Source: an uncultured Chryseobacterium sp. (GTDB taxonomy: Bacteria; Bacteroidota; Bacteroidia; Flavobacteriales; Weeksellaceae). From it: 64,000 bases of DNA. Below the pieces are notes generated by a model. The model worked only from the letters and a program-made list of their open reading frames with translations, ran no database searches and was not told the origin of the DNA. Position numbers and translations under genes: made by a program. Numbering within the stretch: position 1 is the first letter of the stretch; each line of letters begins with the position of its first letter. The DNA lies in the NCBI GenBank assembly GCA_913778085.1, contig CAJYXJ010000024.1, positions 1-64,000 of the forward strand. The letters run 5' to 3'. This document shows, one piece after another, positions 41,574 to 50,451 of this stretch.

Positions 41574-42875
41574 TTATTTTGTAACGGCCAGTGCTTCAAA
41601 ATAATATTTGAATGCGCTGATTTCCAAAGCGAAAACCCCATCGTTTCCGATCATATTGATCGGTCTCCAGAAACTTCCGTCAAAAAAGCTGATTAATCCC
41701 TGATAAGAATTCAGTCCGTTCGGTTCGGTAACACCCCATGGATTTCTCAGGATGATATAGTTCTTATTATTGAAAGTTGACCATCCTAAAACGGTATAGG
41801 CATGATTTCCGACAATATTGGAGCCTGAATAATCTTTTCCCGATCCGTAGGTCCATGCCACCATCGGATTAATGGTTTTGCAGCTCATCGAATTTTCCCT
41901 TACCACACCGAAAAGGTCGAGTGCATTTCTTGTGGAAGTGTAATAATAGTAAGGCGTTTTGTCGGTAATCTGTGCCACGGCCTTTGCAGGATCGCCGTAA
42001 GCAGTTTTTGAGATATCCGGCTTGTCATTATTTACATTGGTAATCCACTTGGCAAATGCCTTTTCATAAACGGCAGGCCAGATCTCTCCCGCATCATTGC
42101 TTCTGCAGTATACGGGGTTTCCGGTGGAGTTGATGATCGTGTTATCCGTAACTTCCACAAGTCTGGTTGCTGCGTCTTTGCCCCCGCCTTTGGTAAAAAA
42201 CTGAATGGCGTTGGTACGGTCTGTCTCGCCTGTTCCGGTAGCTCTTACTTTATGCTCGATGGTGTAAGGGGAAGACCATGCCACCGCCGAAATAGCTGCA
42301 ATAAAATAACAGTTGGCCACTGCTCCCTGGATCGGGTCGTTGTATTCGGTAACGTCGCTGAAAAAATTTCCCCGGTCGCTCCATGAGGTTCCTGCGGGCG
42401 TCCATCCGTCTGAAATGGCAGCTCCGAAAACGATATTCCTGATGGAAGGAGATAATAATCTGTTATTCACGGTGTTGTTCAGATTCGGGACATTCAGGAT
42501 GACTTTAACGTCTCCTTTATCCAGTCTGGCATTTTTTACGGTGACTGTGTTAAGATCTTTAATACCTGTGTTTGAAAGGTCACTGAGTTTCCTGACGCCG
42601 GAAAAATCTGCGGACTGCAGTTTATCGGTAGTTCTTATTTTAATGTCTTCAGGCCGTAAGGCTTTTACCGTATTGTCTTTGGTAAGTTCAAGCCCCGCGT
42701 ATAGCGGAGAGCCGAATTTAATGTCGAAAAGTTCCGCGTAATTGGTTTCGAGGGTTTCTTCTAGGATCTGGTACGATTTTGCATCTTTCCAGTCGAATTT
42801 TCTGCCTGTAAGGGCTTCTGTTAATGCATATGGATTAATAACTCCTACAAACAGTTCTTTAGGTGCCTGGTCCAT
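41574..42875 (-). CDS. Calpain-like (C2) cysteine protease
   Basis: 433 residues. The papain-like triad is complete: Cys189 in DPIQGAVANCYFIAAISAVA, His358 in NIVGNHAYTVLGW and Asn378 in YIILRNPWGVTEPNG. The order and the N-P-W-G motif are those of calpains (family C2). The N-terminal 150 or so residues (LFVGVINPYALTEALTGRKF onward) are of unknown fold, with no signal peptide, so it may be cytoplasmic or exported by a non-Sec route. Known calpains are calcium-activated; I see no EF-hand here. The gene 11 bases upstream on the same strand (42887-43276) may be functionally tied to it. Confidence 0.85.
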   Translation of the reverse strand: MDQAPKELFVGVINPYALTEALTGRKFDWKDAKSYQILEETLETNYAELFDIKFGSPLYAGLELTKDNTVKALRPEDIKIRTTDKLQSADFSGVRKLSDLSNTGIKDLNTVTVKNARLDKGDVKVILNVPNLNNTVNNRLLSPSIRNIVFGAAISDGWTPAGTSWSDRGNFFSDVTEYNDPIQGAVANCYFIAAISAVAWSSPYTIEHKVRATGTGETDRTNAIQFFTKGGGKDAATRLVEVTDNTIINSTGNPVYCRSNDAGEIWPAVYEKAFAKWITNVNNDKPDISKTAYGDPAKAVAQITDKTPYYYYTSTRNALDLFGVVRENSMSCKTINPMVAWTYGSGKDYSGSNIVGNHAYTVLGWSTFNNKNYIILRNPWGVTEPNGLNSYQGLISFFDGSFWRPINMIGNDGVFALEISAFKYYFEALAVTK

Positions 42876-42886
42876 GATAATTGTTT

Positions 42887-43276
42887 TTAAAAATTAAGAT
42901 ATTTATTGATTTTGTCCGGGAAATCTTTATCATACAGATATAAAAAGCGGTTGAATAAAGAAATTCCGTCTTCATCATCCGGCCGGATGATGATTTTTAC
43001 GGTATCGGCTTCAATAATTCTCAGGCTTCCTCCTACCAACGTTGGATTTTTTACAGAATGCTCCTTTTTGATCAATATGGATAGAAGCTGAGATAAAATT
43101 TCAGTGCTGAATTTCTTGTGTTCGGATAAAACCATCTTCTCCTCCGCGCCGTAGCCTGTGAAAACTTGCAGCCCGGCATTCCCTTCTTTTACAGAAAAAG
43201 TAATCTGATACCGGTAAGCATATTGCGGCGGAACGCTTCCGTTGTTATAGGATAGGATGGTGTTATCTGCTTTCAT
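42887..43276 (-). CDS. Hypothetical protein co-transcribed with the calpain-like protease
   Basis: 129 residues from the ATG at 43276. A longer frame to 43381 is less likely because it extends into the terminator at 43369-43395. Small soluble strand/helix protein: PPQYAYRYQITFSVKEGNAG and LSEHKKFSTEILSQLLSILI, then VKNPTLVGGSLRIIEADTVK. No signal peptide and no known motif. Protease genes are often paired with their inhibitor or chaperone in this arrangement, and the size would fit, but this is inference from position only. Confidence 0.6.
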   Translation of the reverse strand: MKADNTILSYNNGSVPPQYAYRYQITFSVKEGNAGLQVFTGYGAEEKMVLSEHKKFSTEILSQLLSILIKKEHSVKNPTLVGGSLRIIEADTVKIIIRPDDEDGISLFNRFLYLYDKDFPDKINKYLNF

Positions 43277-43368
43277 ACTGTTGATTTCCGAGTCAAAATT
43301 AGGCAGGCTTAATTTTCTGCAGATCAGTGTTTTTACGAAATATATATGGGGAAAAAACGGAAATAAAA

Positions 43369-43395
43369 AAGGCTGCCTCAAAAGAGACGGCCCTT
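43369..43395 (-). terminator. Terminator after the SufT-like gene
   Basis: An imperfect GC-rich hairpin (AAGGCTGCCTC against GAGACGGCCCTT). On the minus strand it is followed by a TTTTTTATTT tract, just past the gene ending at 43457. Confidence 0.65.
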
Positions 43396-43456
43396 TATTT
43401 TAACAGGAGGATATTGCCATCAAACTTGGCTCATCCCAATTTTTTATCATGCAGTT

Positions 43457-43783
43457 TTAAAGCATCCCAAGCTCAAATTTGGCTTCTTCGCTCATCATGT
43501 CTTTGTTCCAGCTCGGCTCGAAAGTAAGTTCCAGATCCACGCTATTTACATTTTCCACTTCGGCAACCTTATCTTTTACTTCCTGTGGAAGGGTTTCTGC
43601 AACAGGGCAGTTGGGTGTCGTGAGTGTCATAATGATCTTAACGTCTGCTTCATCGGAGATCTGAACATCATAAACCAAGCCCAACTCGTAGATGTCTACC
43701 GGAATTTCTGGGTCATAAACGGTTTTTAAGACACCGATGATTTCCTCACCGATGTCAGCAATCTGATCGTCTGTAAATTTCAT
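43457..43783 (-). CDS. MIP18/DUF59 iron-sulphur assembly protein (SufT/PaaD-like)
   Basis: 108 residues. The DUF59 signature is ETVYDPEIPVDIYELGLVYD (about residues 20-39), with the conserved Asp-Pro-Glu. TTPNCPVAETLPQEVKDKVA carries the reactive Cys, and LTFEPSWNKDMMSEEAKFEL ends it. These proteins help to deliver Fe-S clusters. It starts 3 bases after the exonuclease-like gene stops, so the two form an operon. Confidence 0.9.
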   Translation of the reverse strand: MKFTDDQIADIGEEIIGVLKTVYDPEIPVDIYELGLVYDVQISDEADVKIIMTLTTPNCPVAETLPQEVKDKVAEVENVNSVDLELTFEPSWNKDMMSEEAKFELGML

Positions 43784-43786
43784 TTT

Positions 43787-44491
43787 TTAATCTAAATTGA
43801 TGTACCTTTTCAACAAATCTTCCTGGCGCATGCGCCGGAAAACATTTGCCAAAGTTAAGACATCTTTTTCACAATAGTCCACAATTCTTTGCAAGTCTTT
43901 CTCTATGTAGTAGATTGATGAAACCATTGAGCCGTCTATATCGTCTTTCGGGGTCGGAATTCCGAAAACGTGGGCGAGCAGTTCCAGGGAAACAAAGCTC
44001 TTGTAATCCCCGAATTTCCAAAGTTCCATCGTGTCGATATGCGGAATCTCCCAGGGCTTCTTGCCGAACATCTGAAACGGCGTTGGCGGCATCATTCCGT
44101 TGATCAGGTAACGTCTGGCAATCCACGGGAAATCGAACTCCTTTCCGTTATGTGCGCAGAGGATTACCTCCCGAAGTCTCTGGCTGTTGAAGATTTCACC
44201 GAATTCCAGCAGCAGCTTTTTTTCATCGTCTCCGGCAAAGCTTTTGATCTTCAGGGTATCGTTCTTTTCGACCATACCGATCGTGATGCAGATGATTTTG
44301 CCAAATTCCGCCATGATGCCGGCGCGCTCCAGATAAAATTCCCGGGCGGAAACCTCATCCTTGCGCTGGAATTTCGTCTTTTTATCCCAAAGCATCTGTT
44401 CGGCTTCCGGTAGTTCTTCCCAAAGCCCGAAGCCGGGAACCGTTTCAATATCAAGGAATAAGATTCTTTCTAAGGGGATTTTTTGTATCAT
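43787..44491 (-). CDS. Predicted 3'-5' exonuclease (PolB-like exonuclease fold)
   Basis: 234 residues. RNase H-fold exonuclease. Motif I is ILFLDIETVPGFGLWEE (about 11-27) with the D-x-E pair. VILCAHNGKEFDFPWIARRY (about 112-131) is motif II. VDYCEKDVLTLANVFRRM near residue 205 is motif III with Asp. No polymerase domain. It likely trims or proofreads DNA or RNA ends in the cytoplasm. It is followed by the SufT-like gene 3 bases later and preceded by the tRNA-binding gene 12 bases earlier. Confidence 0.88.
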   Translation of the reverse strand: MIQKIPLERILFLDIETVPGFGLWEELPEAEQMLWDKKTKFQRKDEVSAREFYLERAGIMAEFGKIICITIGMVEKNDTLKIKSFAGDDEKKLLLEFGEIFNSQRLREVILCAHNGKEFDFPWIARRYLINGMMPPTPFQMFGKKPWEIPHIDTMELWKFGDYKSFVSLELLAHVFGIPTPKDDIDGSMVSSIYYIEKDLQRIVDYCEKDVLTLANVFRRMRQEDLLKRYINLD

Positions 44492-44503
44492 TTTTTTGTG
44501 TTT

Positions 44504-44851
44504 TTAGCCAACCTGCATTCCGTTTTTCACCGGCAACGACGGTGTTAAAAGAGTAACGTCTTTTTTATTCTCCCCATAAACCCCGAGAACCAGACATTCG
44601 CTGAAAAAATTGGCGATCTGCTTCTTCGGGAAATTTACCACAGCCAATACCTGTTGTCCGATGAGTTCTTCTTTTTGGTACAGCGAGGTAATCTGTGCGG
44701 AAGATTTTTTAATGCCCAGATCTCCGAAGTCTATTTCCAGCTGATAAGATGGGTTCCTCGCTTTCTTAAAGTCATTTACAGATACAATGGTTCCGCATCG
44801 GATGTCTATCTTTTCGAAATCGGTCCAGGAAATTTCCGGTTTTATGATCAT
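44504..44851 (-). CDS. CsaA-like tRNA-binding domain protein
   Basis: 115 residues from the ATG at 44851; a longer frame to 44899 lacks family features. The OB-fold tRNA-binding domain begins IDIRCGTIVSVNDFKKARNP, followed by YQLEIDFGDLGIKKSSAQIT and QQVLAVVNFPKKQIANFFSE, typical of the CsaA/EMAPII-like family. CsaA has chaperone-like and tRNA-binding activity. It is the first gene of an operon with the exonuclease and SufT-like genes. Confidence 0.9.
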   Translation of the reverse strand: MIIKPEISWTDFEKIDIRCGTIVSVNDFKKARNPSYQLEIDFGDLGIKKSSAQITSLYQKEELIGQQVLAVVNFPKKQIANFFSECLVLGVYGENKKDVTLLTPSLPVKNGMQVG

Positions 44852-44985
44852 AATAATATTTATGGTGATAAAAGGTTCAATTTTTTTGAGATGTGGCATT
44901 CTGTCTAATCAGCATTGATATTTTAAAAAACAGTGCAGATTCAGATCTATTGCTATTAACAAATGTATTAAAAATAAAAAATAAA

Positions 44986-45011
44986 AAGCTGCACCCTTTA
45001 TGAAACAGCTT
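44986..45011 (-). terminator. Terminator after the DUF3078 gene
   Basis: The AAGCTG/CAGCTT stem is followed on the minus strand by TTTTTATTTTTTATTTTT, 23 bases past the stop at 45034. Confidence 0.7.
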
Positions 45012-45033
45012 ATGATCGATTATTTATACATTT

Positions 45034-45963
45034 TTATTTCTTGATCCACCACTGGCTGTCTTTCCTGTCGGAACGTTTCACACCGTTGTTCAGCGTATAG
45101 GCAAAACCGACACCCAGTGTCTGCTTGAGCTGGGTCTTCTGAATCTGATTGTGATCGTACATCACATCAACGGTGATGTTTGACGAGATGAATTTGTTGA
45201 CTTTCATATTAAGTACCATTCCATAGGCCAGGACGAGCCTTTCGGGATGATCGAGGTAATTGGAGAAGATCGAGGCCGTATTGGTAACGTTGATGTTTTC
45301 CATCAGCTTTACTTTGTAATAAGCGGTTCCTAAGAAACCATATTGAAGCAAAGAAGTATCTCCGTCTGCTTTCAAACCGTAATTTCCGGCCAGCTGAAGA
45401 TCTTTGTCCAGTACAAACGCCCATCTCGCGTTACTCGGGCGAAGGGTGACATTGATGTTGTCATTGGGTCTGTACGTAATACCCATTCCGACGTTCAGAT
45501 AGCCGGGCGCCATGAAATTGGAGATCTTTTTTGCATCGGGATTATTCCCGTCCTCGTATCCTGCAGAAAACTGGGACAGCAATCCCGCGCCAACCGAAAG
45601 GTACCAGCCTTTGGAGAACTTTCGGCCGTAATTGGTGGAAATGTTTATGACATCCTGGGTTTTTCTTACACCCACCCCCTTGGTATCATTCTGGCCGTAA
45701 TTCAGAAGGATGATGTTTTCCCAAAGATCTTTGTCTTTTTCATACGTCAGATTATAATCCAGCGCAGCAAGCCAGCCTACGTTATTGGCTCCACCGCCCA
45801 CCCAGTTGGAGAACGCTGCCTGGTTGATCATTACAGACTGCTTTCCTATCACCGACCAGTGTTTCACGGTATCCTTAACCACGGCGGCCGTATCAATAAT
45901 TACCACTTGTGCACCGGCGAAAATTCCGAAAGAAAATGAAAGCATTAATAAAAACTTCTTCAT
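45034..45963 (-). CDS. DUF3078 outer-membrane-type beta protein
   Basis: 309 residues. Signal peptide MKKFLLMLSFSFGIFAGAQ. HWSVIGKQSVMINQAAFSNW and GGGANNVGWLAALDYNLTYE follow, the characteristic start of DUF3078. The rest is alternating amphipathic strands (YLSVGAGLLSQFSAGYED, INVTLRPSNARWAFVLD, FISSNITVDVMYDHNQIQ) consistent with an outer-membrane barrel. Function unknown. Typical of Bacteroidota. Confidence 0.88.
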   Translation of the reverse strand: MKKFLLMLSFSFGIFAGAQVVIIDTAAVVKDTVKHWSVIGKQSVMINQAAFSNWVGGGANNVGWLAALDYNLTYEKDKDLWENIILLNYGQNDTKGVGVRKTQDVINISTNYGRKFSKGWYLSVGAGLLSQFSAGYEDGNNPDAKKISNFMAPGYLNVGMGITYRPNDNINVTLRPSNARWAFVLDKDLQLAGNYGLKADGDTSLLQYGFLGTAYYKVKLMENINVTNTASIFSNYLDHPERLVLAYGMVLNMKVNKFISSNITVDVMYDHNQIQKTQLKQTLGVGFAYTLNNGVKRSDRKDSQWWIKK

Positions 45964-46233
45964 GACTTCAATATTTTATTTTACAAATTTCCTGTACAAA
46001 AATATCAAATATATATTTTACGGGTAGGAATCTGAAACCCGGCCTGTAGATTATTTCCGTATTTTAATATTTTTTTAAGGCATTTTTCCGCTGTTCATGA
46101 CACGGTATGAAAGGGATAATCCCCAAAACGATGAAAATCATTACTTTTTGGCTGAAATCAATCCGGGTCTTAAGGATTCATCGACAAATTTTCCGAAATT
46201 TATCGTTGGCTTTCCATTTGACGTAGAATCTTC

Positions 46234-47004
46234 ATGTTTAAAAATAATGTAATTTCCAAAAGAGCTGTTATAAACCCATTGCTGATGCTTTCGGCGATGT
46301 GGCTGGGCTATTTTCTGCAGCTGCACGGCTTTTTTGCAAGTTGCTTTGGAGCGATTATTCCTTTATTGCCGGAAGGTTTGCTGGGAATCGTAACATCTCC
46401 GCTTTTACACGGAAGCCTGGATCACATCATCGGAAATTCGATTCCCATTGCGGTGCTGATGTTTTTGCTGTATGAGTTTTATCCCTTGGTGGCCAATAAA
46501 GTCTTTGTCATCGGATGGCTGGCAACAGGGCTTCTGGTATGGCTCCTTCCGCCGATCGATATTATGACCGGCGATTACCTTTATACCTGTACCATCGGGG
46601 CAAGCGGAGTGGTGTATGTTTTGGCCTTTTTCCTTTTTTTCAGCGGGGTTTTTAAATGGAATGTGAAGCTGCTGACGATTTCTCTGCTGGTGGTACTGTA
46701 TTACGGAAGCCTGGTGTGGGGCATGCTGCCGGAGGAATTGTTTTCCAACCTTCAGGAGCCGAGCAGGATTGCCTGGCAGGCGCATCTTGCCGGGGCTATC
46801 GTAGGAATTATCCTGGCTTTTATGTTTAAAAAAGTAGGCGACAGGAAAAAAAAATTCATCTGGGAGTTTCCAAATTATTACAGCGAAAAAGACGATAAGC
46901 TCTGGCAGGAATACAAAGAAAACCATCCTGAAGATTTTATGGAGCTGCCTTATAAAAAGAAAGATGATATCTGGGACAGGCTGGATGAATTGCGGGGGAA
47001 ATAA
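46234..47004 (+). CDS. Rhomboid intramembrane serine protease
   Basis: 256 residues with six or so membrane helices. The catalytic Ser124 lies in CTIGASGVVYVLAF (GASG motif) and His184 in RIAWQAHLAGAIVGIIL. The HGSLDHIIGN segment (about 60-69) is the usual L1/oxyanion Asn region. The C-terminal cytoplasmic tail (GDRKKKFIWEFPNYYSEKDD onward) is charged. It cuts transmembrane substrates in the inner membrane; target unknown. Confidence 0.92.
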   Translation: MFKNNVISKRAVINPLLMLSAMWLGYFLQLHGFFASCFGAIIPLLPEGLLGIVTSPLLHGSLDHIIGNSIPIAVLMFLLYEFYPLVANKVFVIGWLATGLLVWLLPPIDIMTGDYLYTCTIGASGVVYVLAFFLFFSGVFKWNVKLLTISLLVVLYYGSLVWGMLPEELFSNLQEPSRIAWQAHLAGAIVGIILAFMFKKVGDRKKKFIWEFPNYYSEKDDKLWQEYKENHPEDFMELPYKKKDDIWDRLDELRGK

Positions 47005-47087
47005 ATTTTTAAATTACGTTATTTAAAATCGCAGGACGATGGGGTTTTTATCAGCCAATTAATCTGATTTCTTCTTTAAATTCACTT

Positions 47088-47117
47088 TTGAAAAGATTTA
47101 AAAAATTTTCTACATTT
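47088..47117 (+). promoter_or_regulatory. Promoter of dprA
   Basis: TTG at 47088-47090, a 19-base spacer and TACATTTG at 47110-47117, 16 bases before the start codon. Confidence 0.65.
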
Positions 47118-47133
47118 GTAAAAAACAGCACAA

Positions 47134-48243
47134 ATGTATTCTGAAGAACACCTGTATTCCATTGCATTAAGAGAATCCAGCCTGATCGGCGACATCAATT
47201 TTTATAAGCTTGTCCGCACTTTCGGCAGCGCAAAAACAGCATGGGAAAATGCGAGGAAGGAATACAAAAAGCTCGACGGATTCGGCAAAAAAATCATTTC
47301 AGACATTGAAAATCCTGAACATCTTAAATTTGCTGAAGAAGAGCTTAAATTCTGCGAAAGGAACCATATTAAAATCAATCTGAGACACCTCAACGAGATT
47401 CCTGCTTTACTTAACGAATGTGATGATGCTCCAGCGATACTTTATCAGAAAGGGACATTCGATCATGCACGGCAAAAAGTAAGTATTGTGGGAACCCGGA
47501 ACATAACGGCTTACGGAAAGCAATTTATTCACGATTTTTTTGAAGAGGCCAAAGCCTGCCGTTTTATTTCGGTAAGCGGCCTGGCTTTGGGTATTGATAA
47601 GGAGGTGCATGAACAATCCCTTTATCATGAGATTCCCACGGCAGGCGTTCTGGCTCACGGATTCCATACGTTATATCCTTCTAAAAATAAAAAACTGGCC
47701 GAAAAGATCCTTGAAGAAAACGGCTGCCTGCTGACTGAGTTCAACTCATCCAGAAAACCGGACCGTGAAAATTTCATCCAGCGGAACCGGATCGTAGCAG
47801 GAATTTCCCCGGCAACAGTGGTGGTGGAAACCGCTTTCGGCGGAGGTTCCATCAGTACGGCGACCTATGCGAATGTGTACAACCGCGAAGTCTATGCCCT
47901 GCCGGGAAAAATTACGGATAAACAGAGCCAGGGATGCAATCATTTGATTTTTCAAAATAAAGCTTCTGCCATTTCTACGGTGAAAGATCTGGTAAAAGAT
48001 CTCGGATTCAATAAGCCACAGACCAGAACCGAAGAATTGTTTCCATACAGTGAAATTACCATTCAATTTACTGGAAATCAAAAAGTCGTGTTTGATGCTA
48101 TTTTTGAAAATCCCCATATTTCTTTAGATGAGCTTTCGGATAAAATAGACCTTTCTTCCCACAAGATTTTGCCGGTAATTCTGGAATTGGAGCTTTTAGG
48201 GAAAGTAAAATCGTTTTCAGGGAGACAATTTCTGGCAATCTGA
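47134..48243 (+). CDS. dprA: DNA-processing protein DprA
   Basis: 369 residues. It loads RecA on incoming single-stranded DNA in natural transformation. An N-terminal SAM-like helical region (about 1-85) precedes the extended Rossmann domain: VSIVGTRNITAYGKQFIHDF (about 112-131), VSGLALGIDKEVHEQSLYHE (about 149-168), FIQRNRIVAGISPATVVVE (about 211-229) and EVYALPGKITDKQSQGCNHL. The C-terminal winged-helix domain (FTGNQKVVFDAIFENPHISL onward) is present. It has its own promoter. Confidence 0.95.
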   Translation: MYSEEHLYSIALRESSLIGDINFYKLVRTFGSAKTAWENARKEYKKLDGFGKKIISDIENPEHLKFAEEELKFCERNHIKINLRHLNEIPALLNECDDAPAILYQKGTFDHARQKVSIVGTRNITAYGKQFIHDFFEEAKACRFISVSGLALGIDKEVHEQSLYHEIPTAGVLAHGFHTLYPSKNKKLAEKILEENGCLLTEFNSSRKPDRENFIQRNRIVAGISPATVVVETAFGGGSISTATYANVYNREVYALPGKITDKQSQGCNHLIFQNKASAISTVKDLVKDLGFNKPQTRTEELFPYSEITIQFTGNQKVVFDAIFENPHISLDELSDKIDLSSHKILPVILELELLGKVKSFSGRQFLAI

Positions 48244-48377
48244 TATTTAATGATTTCTTAATATTGCATCATATCAGACCTAACATTTAATTTTTAATAA
48301 AAATTGTATTGATATTATTGATTTAATAATATTTCGAGACATTATTATTCAATTTTTAACAATCTTTAAATAAGGTA

Positions 48378-48407
48378 TTGCGAATTTTGAAAAAAAAATT
48401 AAATTTG
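48378..48407 (+). promoter_or_regulatory. Promoter of gdhA
   Basis: TTG at 48378-48380, a 19-base spacer and TAAATTTG at 48400-48407. The start site would be about 15-20 bases before the ATG at 48434. The rest of 48244-48377 is AT-rich and gene-free. Confidence 0.65.
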
Positions 48408-48433
48408 TTGACAATAATATTCAACCCTAATAT

Positions 48434-49792
48434 ATGGAACAATATAATATTGACCAGAAAATTCAAGAATTTATAGCTAAAATTGAGGCGAAAAACCCTA
48501 ATGAGCCGGAATTTTTACAGGCGGTAAAAGAAGTTGCCGTAACGGTAATTCCGTTTATCATGACAAAGAAGGAATACACGGGCATGAAGCTTCTGGAAAG
48601 AATGGCGGAAGCTGAAAGAGTAATTATCTTCAGAGTTCCATGGGTTGACGATAAGGGAGAAATCCAGGTAAACAGAGGATTCAGAATCCAGATGAACTCT
48701 GCGATCGGTCCTTATAAAGGAGGAATCCGTTTCCATCCTACCGTAAATCTTTCCGTTCTTAAATTCCTTGCTTTTGAGCAGGTGTTTAAAAACTCTCTGA
48801 CGACGCTTCCGATGGGCGGCGGAAAAGGAGGTTCGGACTTTGATCCGCAAGGGAAATCCGATATGGAAGTGATGCGTTTCTGCCAGGCTTTCATGACGGA
48901 AATGTGCAAGCATATCGGTCCTGAAACCGACGTTCCTGCGGGAGATATTGGGGTAGGTGCCAGAGAGATCGGATATTTATTCGGACAGTATAAAAAGATC
49001 AGAAATGAATTTACAGGGGTTCTTACCGGAAAAGGGCTGGCTTACGGAGGTTCACTGATCCGTCCTGAAGCTACGGGATACGGTGTTGTGTACTTTGCGG
49101 AGCAGATGCTGAAGACCATCGGGCAGACCTTTAAAGATAAAGTAGTAACGGTTTCAGGTTTCGGAAACGTAGCGTGGGGGGTTATCAAGAAAGTAAATGA
49201 GCTGGGCGGAAAGGTAGTTACGATCTCCGGACCGGACGGGTATGTTTATGATAAAGACGGGATCGACGGAGAAAAAATCGATTACCTGCTGGAGTTGAGA
49301 TCTTCCGGGAATAACAGAGCCGAAGATTATGTGAAGAAATATCCGGGTGCGGAATTTTTTGCCGGAAAACGTCCTTGGGAAGTGAAGTGTGATGTTGCCA
49401 TCCCTTCCGCTACCCAAAACGAACTGGATCTTGAGGATGCAAGAGTGCTGGTAGAAAACGGCTGTGTATGTGTAACGGAAGCAGCGAATATGCCTTCTAC
49501 ACTGGATGCCATTAATTATTTCTTAGACAATAAAGTATTGTTCTCTCCGGGAAAAGCTTCCAATGCAGGTGGGGTAGCAACTTCAGGACTGGAAATGACG
49601 CAAAACTCGATCCGTCTGAACTGGACTTCCGAAGAGGTAGATGCCAGATTGAAAGAGATCATGATCGGAATCCACAAAGCGTGCAGAGACTATGGAAAAG
49701 AGGAAGACGGCTATGTGAACTACGTGAAAGGCGCCAACATCGCCGGCTTCGTAAAAGTAGCTGAAGCCATGCTCGCTCAGGGAGTGGTATAA
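48434..49792 (+). CDS. gdhA: NADP-type glutamate dehydrogenase
   Basis: 452 residues, the length of hexameric bacterial enzymes. It interconverts 2-oxoglutarate plus ammonia with glutamate. Substrate motifs: GPYKGGIRFHPTVNLSVLKF (about 93-112), LPMGGGKGGSDFDPQGKSD (about 123-141; catalytic Lys) and AGDIGVGAREIGYLFGQYKK (Asp). The nucleotide site is VVTVSGFGNVAWGVIKK (about 238-254). NADP preference is inferred from the overall similarity to the 450-residue class. It is followed by two terminators in series. Confidence 0.96.
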   Translation: MEQYNIDQKIQEFIAKIEAKNPNEPEFLQAVKEVAVTVIPFIMTKKEYTGMKLLERMAEAERVIIFRVPWVDDKGEIQVNRGFRIQMNSAIGPYKGGIRFHPTVNLSVLKFLAFEQVFKNSLTTLPMGGGKGGSDFDPQGKSDMEVMRFCQAFMTEMCKHIGPETDVPAGDIGVGAREIGYLFGQYKKIRNEFTGVLTGKGLAYGGSLIRPEATGYGVVYFAEQMLKTIGQTFKDKVVTVSGFGNVAWGVIKKVNELGGKVVTISGPDGYVYDKDGIDGEKIDYLLELRSSGNNRAEDYVKKYPGAEFFAGKRPWEVKCDVAIPSATQNELDLEDARVLVENGCVCVTEAANMPSTLDAINYFLDNKVLFSPGKASNAGGVATSGLEMTQNSIRLNWTSEEVDARLKEIMIGIHKACRDYGKEEDGYVNYVKGANIAGFVKVAEAMLAQGVV

Positions 49793-49798
49793 AATATA

Positions 49799-49826
49799 AA
49801 GGTTGGGAAAATTCCCGGCCTTTTTT
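49799..49826 (+). terminator. Intrinsic terminator of gdhA
   Basis: AAGGTTGGGA/TCCCGGCCTT with G-U pairs, followed by TTTTTT. Confidence 0.85.
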
Positions 49827-49880
49827 CGTACAACCTGTTCCCGGGATTATAAATGGGATAAAAGTAAAAAGTGAAAGGAG

Positions 49881-49909
49881 AAAGCGCTGAAGAAATTCAG
49901 CGCTTTTTT
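49881..49909 (+). terminator. Second terminator after gdhA
   Basis: A perfect 11-base stem AAAGCGCTGAA/TTCAGCGCTTT with a GAAA loop and a T-run. It backs up the first terminator. Confidence 0.8.
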
Positions 49910-49975
49910 ATGGACTTTAAATCCGGTATTTGTTATATCTGTTTTAACCCTTCTATTTAAAGCCAGCCATAAAAA

Positions 49976-49999
49976 AATCCTGAAAATTTTTTCAGGATT
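49976..49999 (-). terminator. Terminator after the small secreted protein gene
   Basis: AATCCTGAA/TTCAGGATT, followed on the minus strand by TTTTTATGG, just past the gene ending at 50012. Confidence 0.8.
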
Positions 50000-50011
50000 C
50001 GTTATTTTGCT

Positions 50012-50272
50012 TTATCGATTATTTTTCTTTTTCATTTTTCTGTCGGTCTTCATGCCGTCCTTGTTTTTCCAGTTGGCCGTATCGGTTTTTGATTTATCCC
50101 AGTCGTTATTGGTTGTTCCGCCGGGATTATTCATGTTATTATTGTTCATGTTTCCGTTGTGGCGGGCTGTATCAGAGCGGGTCGTATCCGTTTTCTTCTG
50201 TGGAGTGGTCTGTGCAGATGCGGTAATGGTACCGAAAGCTATGAAAGCTGCTGCTAAAATTAAATTTTTCAT
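50012..50272 (-). CDS. Small secreted Asn-rich low-complexity protein
   Basis: 86 residues. Signal peptide MKNLILAAAFIAFGTITASAQ. The mature 65 residues are low complexity: Thr/Asp/Arg repeats, NGNMNNNNMNNPGGTTNND, then a very basic end (TDRKMKKKNNR). No cysteines. It resembles the next gene (50452-50790) in layout, not in sequence. Probably periplasmic or extracellular; no function known. Own terminator at 49976-49999. Confidence 0.7.
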   Translation of the reverse strand: MKNLILAAAFIAFGTITASAQTTPQKKTDTTRSDTARHNGNMNNNNMNNPGGTTNNDWDKSKTDTANWKNKDGMKTDRKMKKKNNR

Positions 50273-50397
50273 AAAGTACTATTTAAGTTTGGTGATGTAA
50301 TGTTAAGTACAATTATCGTACAAATTGATAAATATGAATTGTCTTTTAACTTGATTTATAACTAATTATGATAAATTACATTTTGGGTATCATAAAA

Positions 50398-50424
50398 AAT
50401 TCCGGAATGATAGATCCCGGAATT
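50398..50424 (-). terminator. Terminator after the Ser/Thr-rich protein gene
   Basis: AATTCCGG/CCGGAATT hairpin, with TTTTTTATGATACC following on the minus strand. Confidence 0.75.
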
Positions 50425-50451
50425 CATTTCTGATTGTTTTGAATTTAATAT

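Noticed and set aside
42887-43276. Emfourin identity for the gene next to the calpain-like protease
   Set aside because: Size and position fit, but the Gly-rich emfourin motifs are not visible, so I kept it as hypothetical.
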